A program made the translations under genes and the position numbers. Shown here piece after piece: positions 1-6,400 of a DNA stretch of 15,090 nt. The notes beneath the pieces are model-generated. The model was not told the DNA's origin and did not search any database. It saw nothing but the letters and a program-made list of their open reading frames with translations. The stretch is from Verrucomicrobia bacterium UBA1200 (GTDB taxonomy: Bacteria; Verrucomicrobiota; Kiritimatiellia; RFP12; UBA1067). Positions within the stretch are counted from its first letter, which is position 1. Each line of letters opens with the position of its first letter. The DNA lies in assembly GCA_002309765.1 (NCBI GenBank), contig DBXY01000017.1, forward strand, positions 173,018 to 188,107, given 5' to 3'.

Positions 1-528
1 GCCTTCCTCGCCTGGTTCGTGCGCACACCGTACGACGTGCCCCTGCTCCCCGCCGTCTATTCGGGCTATACCGTGTACTTCAGCAGCCCGCAGAGTTCGC
101 AAGACACCCTCGACGCCTATTGCGCCCTGCAGGGACGCGACTTCATTTGGGGCTGCCAGCTCGGATGGAACTCCACCTGGCCGTTCAACGCCAGCCACAA
201 GGAGCATCTCGCCTTCACGCTCCGCCTTTGCCGCGAGCGGCTCGCCCACAAGGACTTCTTTGTGTTCGGCGAACTGCTCGGCGACCTGTCCACGCCGCCA
301 GGCACACCGATGGTCGAGGTCATGTGGAACCGCGAGCCCGCCTGCCGCTTCAAGATGCCGGCGGCGATGGGAACGGTGTGGCGCGCGCGAGACGGCCGCC
401 GACTTGCCTTCCTCGTCAACATCTCCGGGACAGAACTTCGGCTCAAATGGCAACTGCCCGAAGGTGCAGACAACGAACGTCTACTGACACTCGCCCCGCG
501 CTCCGTTATCTCCATCCCCCTTCCCTGA
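1..528 (+). CDS. DUF6259-like glycoside hydrolase, C-terminal part (5' end outside window)
   Basis: The open frame runs from base 1 to a TGA at 526-528, giving 175 visible residues. There is no credible start, because the frame is open to the window edge and the residues before the GTG at 19 fit the fold. Visible motifs are the segment RTPYDVPLLPAVYSGYTVYF (residues 8-27) and WGCQLGWN (50-57). Both resemble the end of the catalytic barrel in DUF6259 / alpha-galactosidase-like families. The last ~60 residues (VWRARDGRRLAFLVNISG and onward) look like the small C-terminal beta-sandwich common to such enzymes. The family recognition is from memory of the pattern, and the catalytic acids would lie upstream of the window. 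The likely role is hydrolysis of plant or host glycans. No terminator is evident before the next gene, apart from the inverted repeat at 533-589. Confidence 0.7.
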   Translation, partial: AFLAWFVRTPYDVPLLPAVYSGYTVYFSSPQSSQDTLDAYCALQGRDFIWGCQLGWNSTWPFNASHKEHLAFTLRLCRERLAHKDFFVFGELLGDLSTPPGTPMVEVMWNREPACRFKMPAAMGTVWRARDGRRLAFLVNISGTELRLKWQLPEGADNERLLTLAPRSVISIPLP

Positions 529-532
529 GCTA

Positions 533-589
533 AATTTTCCATCGCTAATGGAAAAATGAATGCGTTTTTTCCATTATCGATGGAAAATT
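533..589. repeat. Nested inverted repeat upstream of the ATPase gene
   Basis: Two 21-base elements of the form TTTTCCAT-N5-ATGGAAAA lie at 535-555 (centre CGCTA) and 567-587 (centre TATCG). Each is a dyad with perfect 8-bp half sites. The second is also the reverse complement of the first with one mismatch, so 533-556 and 566-589 form 24-base arms matching at 23 positions around a 9-base spacer. The dyad centres are 32 bases apart, close to three helical turns, so bound dimers would lie on the same face of the DNA. The right arm touches a candidate -35 box at 588. An operator for a dimeric regulator or for the ATPase itself is the simplest reading. An extruded hairpin or an RNA structure at the end of the upstream gene is the alternative. 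No long U-run follows, so it is not a classic terminator. Confidence 0.85.
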
Positions 590-617
590 GTCATTGATTT
601 ACTATACTGAATATGCT
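588..617 (+). promoter_or_regulatory. Candidate promoter of the ATPase gene
   Basis: TTGTCA (588-593) and TATGCT (612-617) are separated by 18 bases. A second possible -10, TATACT, sits at 603-608 but lacks a good -35 partner. Either choice puts transcription start within about 10 bases of the ATG at 623, so the mRNA would be nearly leaderless. The -35 box abuts and slightly overlaps the inverted repeat at 533-589, as an operator would. The call rests on hexamer matching only. Confidence 0.35.
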
Positions 618-622
618 ACACT

Positions 623-1798
623 ATGCGCATGAAACAAAGGTTTATAGGTTTTCCAAGCGGGAGTTTCTTCCTTTTCGGACCACGCGGTACCGGAAAAACG
701 GTTTGGCTTACCAGCCAGTTTCCAGAAGCATTTGTCGTCAACCTTCTCGAAGCTGACGTGCGGCGGAGTCTGACCGCCAGACCGGAAAGACTCATCGATA
801 TCGTAGATGCCAATGCCGATCGAAAAACATTCGTCATCGACGAAATCCAGCGCGTTCCAGCCCTGCTCGACACGATTCACGATCTTATCGAGAAACGGCG
901 AACCCTTCGTTTCATCCTAACGGGATCAAGTGCCCGCAAGCTGAAGCGCACACAGAACGCCGATCTCCTTGGCGGCCGCGCCGTAAAGTGCCTATGCCAC
1001 CCGTTCCTCGCTTCCGAAATGGGGAACGATTTCACGCTCGCAGACGCATTACGCCTCGGTATGATTCCCCTCGTGCGCTACCCCATCGGACAAAACCCCG
1101 AAGCCGTATTGAACACCTATCTTGATCTCTATCTCCAGGAGGAGGTTGTCAACGAGGGAGTCATCCGCAAACTGGATGTGTTCTCGCGCTTTCTCGAAAC
1201 CGTATCCTTTTCCCACGGCGCCGTACTTTCCGCAAGCGCGATCGCCCGCGAAGCCGGTGTCAAGCGCTCGACGGTGGACGCTTATTTCGAAATCCTTGAA
1301 GAAATGCTTGTCACAAGCCGGCTCCCCGTATTCTCCAAGCGGGCGAAGCGTGCTATCGTTTCCCATCAAAAATTCTACTTTTTCGATGCCGGCGTGTTTC
1401 GCGCCCTCCGCCCTAAGGGGCCGCTTGACCGCCCGGAGGAGATCGACGGCGTGGCCCTCGAAGGGCTCGTCCATCAGCATCTCCGCGCATGGCTCGACTA
1501 CTCCGGCGAGCGCAACGCTCTCTTCTTCTGGCGCACCAGAGCTGGACTGGAAGTCGATTTCATCGTTTACACCCCATCGGAATTCGCCGCGATTGAGGTC
1601 AAGAACGCCGCCAAAATCAAGACAGAAGACCTTGCGGGACTCAAAGCCTTCCGCGATGACTACCCCGAATGCCGCACCTTGCTCCTCTATCGCGGACGGC
1701 AGCAAACGATGGTTGACGGTATCCTAGTCGCGCCGGTTGAACGTTTCCTTAAGGGACTTGTGCCGCACCAACCGCTGCCGGACTCCGCATGGCGTTAA
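623..1798 (+). CDS. AAA_14/DUF4143 ATPase with PD-(D/E)XK-like C-terminal domain
   Basis: A 391-aa ATPase of the COG1373 type, normal length for the family. Walker A is GPRGTGKT (residues 19-26), Walker B FVIDEIQ (70-76), and a sensor-like TGSS lies at 100-103. A middle helical part with a winged-helix-like segment (around 200-235, SASAIAREAGVKRSTVDAYF) follows. The C-terminal DUF4143 domain has E280, D312 (in GLEVDF), E325 and K327 (in IEVKN), which together form a complete E-D-ExK nuclease-like signature. The start at 623 (MRMKQR) is chosen over the ATG at 629 because it is the first in frame. Neither start has a Shine-Dalgarno sequence, so leaderless translation is possible. These proteins are very common in anaerobes and often lie alone among unrelated genes. 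Their role is unsettled: defence, toxin-like and mobile roles have all been suggested. The 5' part is visibly more AT-rich than the flanking genes. It converges on the serine hydrolase gene, with 13 bases between the stops. Confidence 0.93.
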   Translation: MRMKQRFIGFPSGSFFLFGPRGTGKTVWLTSQFPEAFVVNLLEADVRRSLTARPERLIDIVDANADRKTFVIDEIQRVPALLDTIHDLIEKRRTLRFILTGSSARKLKRTQNADLLGGRAVKCLCHPFLASEMGNDFTLADALRLGMIPLVRYPIGQNPEAVLNTYLDLYLQEEVVNEGVIRKLDVFSRFLETVSFSHGAVLSASAIAREAGVKRSTVDAYFEILEEMLVTSRLPVFSKRAKRAIVSHQKFYFFDAGVFRALRPKGPLDRPEEIDGVALEGLVHQHLRAWLDYSGERNALFFWRTRAGLEVDFIVYTPSEFAAIEVKNAAKIKTEDLAGLKAFRDDYPECRTLLLYRGRQQTMVDGILVAPVERFLKGLVPHQPLPDSAWR

Positions 1799-1811
1799 AC
1801 CATCGTGCAAA

Positions 1812-3044
1812 TCACTTGGAGACCTTAACCGGCGAGGGTTGCTGGCGATTGGGTTTGATATGCTGGTCGTAGAGCAAGTTTATGATCTGGTAATAGCACT
1901 TTCGGATCCCGTTGACCTTGTCGGGCTTGGCGCTGGAGCAAAGGCAGACGAATCCCCAGCCCTCGTCCGGGCAAAAGTACATGCAGCTAAACAACCCATG
2001 CGCGCTTCCCGTATGGCCTTTAAGCGTCTTACCTTCGATGAAGCGGGTTTCGACGCGGGTGGTAAGGCAATACTGCGTGCCCGGATCGCCGGTAATGACT
2101 GGGGTCAAAAGTTTTCTGCATCCCGCCTCGGAGAGGACACGGTTACCGTTGGGGGCCACGCCGCCATCGCGGAGCGTCATCATCCATTTGGCCAGATTGG
2201 GCGCGGACATCTTCATGCCGCCGGTCGGCGACCAGTAGCAGCCGTCCTTGCCGATTTTATATGTTCCGTTCGCCACCTTCAACTCGTTGACGCGAACATA
2301 TCCCCCGCCCGGGACCAGGCAATCGCTCTTTTTGCTGTAGGAGTAAAGCTGCGTTACGGCGGACTTGTCGAGCGAATCGAGGTTGAAGCCCGCGTTGTCC
2401 GCGCCGATTGGTTTCAGGATATGGTTCAGGACATACTCGTCGAACCGTTCACCCGAAACCTTCTCAATGACGAGCCCTATGATGTTGAGAGCGCGGTTGC
2501 AGTAATTGTACCCCTTTCCCGGAGGATAAGGCAACCAAGCTTTGTCGCGGATGGTTTCAAGGTCCGTTTTGGACTTGTCCACGTATGTCAGGTCGCGGTA
2601 CATGTTCCCACCGCCGCCGTCCTTCATGCCGGAAGTGTGCGAGAGCAGCATCTTGACGGTGACGGGAACGTCGGGATAACGCGGGTTGCGGATGTCCATG
2701 CCGAGAATATTGTTGATGTCATCATCTAGCGACATCTTGCCGGCTTCCACCAATTGCATGACGGACACCCCCGAAAATGACTTGGAGATCGACGCGATAC
2801 GGAAGATGTCGTTAATGTCAAGCGGTTCACGGGTGTCCTTGTCGCGATACCCAAAGGCTTTCTGATAGACGACCTTGTCGCCATTGACCATCACGACCGC
2901 CATACCAACCGTTTTGTTTTCGTCCATATAGCAGCGGATTTTGTCCTCGACCTGCGATGGGGTAAGCTCCGCATTGGCCGTGGCGACAATAAGCGCCGTC
3001 AACATCAATACCGTCGTTTTTGCCATAGTTTTCGCTTTGGCCAT
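1812..3044 (-). CDS. Exported serine hydrolase, beta-lactamase class C / PBP-like family
   Basis: A 410-aa protein with the Beta-lactamase (PF00144) fold. The motifs are in the expected order: SISK (residues 85-88, nucleophile Ser85 and Lys88), YCN (180-182, the Y-x-N motif) and HTG (343-345, in place of KTG). The start at 3044 is chosen because it gives a signal peptide (residues 1-25, ending ANA before Glu26) and has GGAG upstream. The open frame extends back to 3170, but those residues are not signal-like. A second ATG at 3026 would keep the hydrophobic core but has no ribosome binding site. The likely site is the periplasm. The substrate could be an ester, D-amino-acid peptide or peptidoglycan fragment, and the motifs do not decide. 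True beta-lactamase activity is less likely given HTG instead of KTG. Eleven cysteines are present in the mature protein, including four in a short stretch near residues 352-370, which is unusual for this family. Confidence 0.92.
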   Translation of the reverse strand: MAKAKTMAKTTVLMLTALIVATANAELTPSQVEDKIRCYMDENKTVGMAVVMVNGDKVVYQKAFGYRDKDTREPLDINDIFRIASISKSFSGVSVMQLVEAGKMSLDDDINNILGMDIRNPRYPDVPVTVKMLLSHTSGMKDGGGGNMYRDLTYVDKSKTDLETIRDKAWLPYPPGKGYNYCNRALNIIGLVIEKVSGERFDEYVLNHILKPIGADNAGFNLDSLDKSAVTQLYSYSKKSDCLVPGGGYVRVNELKVANGTYKIGKDGCYWSPTGGMKMSAPNLAKWMMTLRDGGVAPNGNRVLSEAGCRKLLTPVITGDPGTQYCLTTRVETRFIEGKTLKGHTGSAHGLFSCMYFCPDEGWGFVCLCSSAKPDKVNGIRKCYYQIINLLYDQHIKPNRQQPSPVKVSK

Positions 3045-3087
3045 TTCCGTGGTCTCCGTGTTGCGCCCGAAAAGAAACGCGATTCTT

Positions 3088-3120
3088 TGCGGAAAGTATG
3101 TTTTAGAACCGCTTTCCGCA
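3088..3120 (-). promoter_or_regulatory. Hairpin in the probable leader of the serine hydrolase mRNA
   Basis: TGCGGAAAG (3088-3096) and CTTTCCGCA (3112-3120) are perfectly complementary around a 15-base loop. The structure sits 44-76 bases upstream of the ATG at 3044. A smaller repeat, AAAGAA (3071-3076) with TTCTTT (3083-3088), adjoins it on the gene side. Together they could regulate elongation or translation, but no known riboswitch class is recognised. Confidence 0.45.
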
Positions 3121-3252
3121 GAGTTTAGCGTCACTGTCTCAGTCGCGGGGGGGTACGCGCATATCAGCACTACTCTTGCCCGCCAGCGATTAGCCAGGGT
3201 AACTCCTGTTGCGCAACCTTGTGCTGACGATGCTTTCCTTTCTCAGGGCCGC

Positions 3253-3281
3253 ATTATAGCAAAACCGGTTAGGGGAAGCAA
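3253..3281 (-). promoter_or_regulatory. Candidate promoter of the serine hydrolase gene
   Basis: Read on the minus strand, TTGCTT (3281-3276) and a perfect TATAAT (3258-3253) are spaced 17 bases apart. Transcription would begin near 3246 and give a leader of about 200 bases before the ATG at 3044. The -35 matches the consensus at only three positions. Confidence 0.4.
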
Positions 3282-3378
3282 GGGGGTTTCGGAGGTTCTC
3301 GTTCGTGCCGCGCTCCCACGAGTGGTAGGGCTTGGCGAAGTTTTTTTGCCAATATCCTTTTCTCGCCTGCGTTTATAT

Positions 3379-3384
3379 TATAAT
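3379..3384 (+). promoter_or_regulatory. Candidate -10 box of the giant-protein operon
   Basis: A perfect TATAAT lies 65 bases before the ATG at 3450, which would give a leader of about 58 bases. No recognisable -35 hexamer lies 15-19 bases upstream, so either an activator or a different sigma preference would be needed, or the match is chance in an AT-rich stretch. Confidence 0.35.
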
Positions 3385-3417
3385 TACGGAGACCAATCGG
3401 GTAGGTAGTTGGACGTT

Positions 3418-3442
3418 CTACTTGTTCATAAAACGAAAGTAG
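3418..3442 (+). promoter_or_regulatory. Small hairpin covering the ribosome binding site of the first giant gene
   Basis: CTACTT (3418-3423) pairs with AAGTAG (3437-3442) around a 13-base loop, with one further U-G pair possible. The 3' arm includes most of the weak ribosome binding site AGTAGG, 7 bases before the ATG at 3450. The stem is short and AU-rich, so its stability is doubtful. Confidence 0.3.
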
Positions 3443-3449
3443 GTAATCA

Positions 3450-6400
3450 ATGAATAAGGCAAAGTTGTTTTTGTGTGGAATCATGGTTGGCATTCGCGGC
3501 CTTGCCGACCCGTTCCCTGTCGCCGCACCGGCGTGTCCGGCGCAGATTCAAGTTGCGCAGAACGGCGCCGTGGAGCTGATCGTGAACGGCAACTTCGAAA
3601 CCGATACCGACCTCGCCGAGAGCACCGACTACAGGTACTGGTCGCAGGGCGCGACGACGGCGGGATGGTCCGGCACCACGGACAACAGCGGCGGCATGGG
3701 CACCGGCATACAGAAGACGAACGGCAACCATCCCTGGTGCGATTCGATCTGCGAAGGCGACCACATCGTCTATATACAGCGACACGGCGCCCTGTGGCAG
3801 ACGGTGACGCTGCCCGCAGACGGATTCTACCGTCTCTCGTTCAGCTGCGCGGCGCGTCCGGGCTACGGCAACCACGAAATGCAGGTCTTCCTGGACGAAC
3901 GCGAGCTCACTGCGGTCACGACCACTTCGACGCGCTGGACGACCAAGAACGTCGTTTTCCGCGCCGCCGCCGGCACCTACACTTTGCGCTTCGCCGGCAT
4001 CGACCGCGGCGTTGACCGCGCCTCGACGCTCGACTGCGTCTCGCTCAAGGCCGTGCACCAGCCCGCCTTCGGCAACCTCGTTGCCAATCCCGGATTCGAG
4101 CAGGGCACGACGGGCATCGACGGTTGGAAGTATTTCGAGACGGAGACTACGATCAACTACGGTCAGGCGGCGTTCGCTCACACGGACGTGTGGGTCTGCT
4201 CCGGCGACGCAGGCATCACGCAGGACGGCAATGCGACGTGGGCCGACAGGCCCCACGTGGGCAACTATGCGCTCTTCCTCCAGCGAACGGCGAGGGCGGA
4301 GCAGACGATCGTCCTGCCGCACGACGGTCTCTACCGCATTTCCTTCCACGCGACGGGACGCGGCGGCTACAGCGGCCATACGGTTAAGGCCGAGCTCGAC
4401 GGCGTCTCCCTCGGCGAAATCTACACCGACGGCCGCGCATATTACCTCTGCGAGGCTGATTTCACGGCGACGGCGGGCGAACACGTCTTTGCGCTCGTGG
4501 GTATTCAGAATGGCGACCGTGACACGGCAAGCGCAGTTGACGAAGTCGTAGTGGCGCCCATCGAGGCGATAGAAAACGGCAATGCCCGCTTCGACACGCT
4601 TACGCACGCGATTGAATACGGCCCCGAGAACATCTCGACTTTGGCGATTGTCGCCGATTCCGACCAGGAGCAGTCGCTTGCGCTCGGCGACTTTGCCGGC
4701 ACCGTGACGGTTCAAAACACCACGACGGCGACGACGCTGGCGTTCCCCGTAGTGACACCAGGCGCGGCGGTGTCAATGCAAAGCCCGGCCACGTTGAAGA
4801 TCCAGCTGGGCGCGATCTCCGAGACGCAGCCCATCCTGAATGCGATCTCGCAGCTGCCGGCCGAAGGCACGATTCCGATCGTGGTATCCTTCTCGGCTGC
4901 CGCGGAAACGGGCTCCTACGTGCTCGCCACCTCTTCGCTCGCCGAGACACTGGCCGAGCGCCTCGATCCCACGGTTTTGGGCGGCGTGGGACGGCTCGAG
5001 ACGGACGATGGACGGCTTATCTTCGTAGTGCAGGGCCTTGAATACATGCTCTGGCGTCCGGCGACTGCAGGGGACACGTGGAACTCGGTGGCGTGGCTTC
5101 TGAACGGCACCGGAGAGCTGACGACGTTCATGAACGGAATGCAGGCGATGTTCGACGGCGAAGACGCACAGAGCATGGTGTGGCTGGACGATGATGTGCA
5201 AGTGCGCGAGCTCACCATCACGGGCGGCAGCTATTCCTTCGCCGGCACGGGCATGATTTCCACGCCGAAGGTGACCAAGAGCGGCACCGGCAAGCTCACG
5301 ATGACGGGTTCCGGCTTCAGCGACGTCACGGAGATCACGATCAACGCCGGCACCATGACGCTCGGCGCAGACACGGTGGCGTTCGCCGTGGGCGCTCCGG
5401 GAAGCTCGGTGAGGGTGAACGACGGCGCACGCTTCGACCTCAACTACAACGTGCCGGAAAACAACGGCGGTAACACGGCCGCAGGCGCCGCGCGCTCCGC
5501 AGTCACGCAGTATACCACCTTCACGATCGAAGGCGCGGGACCGGACGGCAAAGGCGCGCTCTACAACGGAACCGTAGGCTCCAACTGGGGCTTCCACCTT
5601 GGCAAGGTCGTGCTCGTAGGAGACGCGACGATAGGCTCGGTCGGACGCATCGATCTGCGTCCGCAGGATGACGGCGCGCGCGCGTCGCTCACGGGATCAG
5701 ACGATATGACGCTCACGATCAAGACAACGGAACCCGCCCGCGAGATGGGCTTCAACATCATCAACGCCGACGTCGCCGTGGGGCGCATCGACGTGCCGGA
5801 GGGCGGCACGATCGTGTTCGAAAACGGTTCCTCCACGCAGGTACCCGGCGGCATCCACCTGCAGGGCGGCCGCCTCGGCTTCTGGAGTTCGGCGACACCG
5901 GGCATCTCGACCGACGTCTGCGTGGACAGCGACTCGACCACGTTCGGCAGCGGCACATCGTATCTGCGCTCGAACGTGACGGTTGCGCCGAACGTGTTCT
6001 GGTCGCACGAATCAGGCAGCCTCTTCCAGGAGACGGGCGCCTTGACGAACAACGGCGTCATCCAGGTTAGGGGCGGCATCCTCGATCTGAAGTCGGCGCC
6101 ATACGTGGGCGCGGAGGGATCGACCATCGAGCTCTTGAACGGCGACCTGCGCGTGTTCCCGCGCGGCGTCGAGGGACAGGTGACAGTGAACCAGGCGGAC
6201 GGCGTCTCGCACTTCAGCAACGACGCCGACTGGTCCGAGGCGGCGCTCACGTTCAACATGGCCAAGGGCACGGTGTACTGGGGTTCCGGCGAATCGACGC
6301 CGCCCGTGGTGGACTTCGAGAAAATCGTCTTCAACGTGGAGAGCGGGTCGGTAATCTTCGACACGATGGAACCCTACGTCCTCCCCGACGCATTCAAGGA

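Larger units (their letters stand above)
3045..3449. other. Divergent intergenic control region
   Basis: These 405 bases lie between the minus-strand serine hydrolase and the plus-strand surface operon. I see no convincing gene. Short open frames exist on both strands but lack family features and ribosome binding sites. The region holds a candidate minus-strand promoter (3253-3281), a plus-strand TATAAT (3379-3384), a 9-bp perfect inverted repeat (3088-3096 with 3112-3120), a 7-bp inverted repeat (3164-3170 with 3221-3227), the 10-base palindrome GTTGCGCAAC (3208-3217) and a small hairpin over the ribosome binding site of the first giant gene. A run of seven G lies near 3147-3153. Confidence 0.6.

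Noticed and set aside
533..589. Rho-independent terminator for the glycoside hydrolase
   Set aside because: The full fold could form in RNA, but it is AU-rich and not followed by a U-run; its nested dyads fit a DNA-binding site better.
1737..2729. 330-codon open frame on the plus strand
   Set aside because: It lies wholly antisense to the serine hydrolase and ATPase end, has no family motif, and the hydrolase on the other strand has three intact catalytic motifs and a signal peptide.
3045..3170. Upstream extension of the serine hydrolase to an ATG at 3170
   Set aside because: The added 42 residues precede a good signal peptide, which would no longer be N-terminal; GGAG lies correctly before the ATG at 3044; and the extension crosses the 9-bp hairpin.
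3164..3227. Integron attC-like recombination site
   Set aside because: The outer repeat TCAGCAC/GTGCTGA does not fit the GTTRRRY / RYYYAAC core sites, and no integrase or cassette array is present.
3164..3250. TPP riboswitch-like fragments (CUGAGA and a UAAU loop) in the hydrolase leader
   Set aside because: The conserved CCAGCGUAGGGA part and the closing helix are missing, the inner stem has an A-C mismatch on the transcribed strand, and the gene has no link to thiamine.
3269..3493. 74-codon minus-strand frame overlapping the start of the first giant gene
   Set aside because: No ribosome binding site or family resemblance, and it overlaps the start and promoter region of a strongly supported gene.
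3450..3540. Lipoprotein signal (Cys at residues 9 and 29) in the first giant protein
   Set aside because: The residues before each Cys (LFL and APA) do not fit a lipobox, so a type I signal peptide is preferred.
3447..4715. 422-codon open frame on the minus strand antisense to the first giant gene
   Set aside because: Arg/Ala/Val-rich composition typical of reverse frames in GC-rich genes; no start context or recognisable domain. The same holds for the long minus frames at 6012-6857 and 7476-8657.
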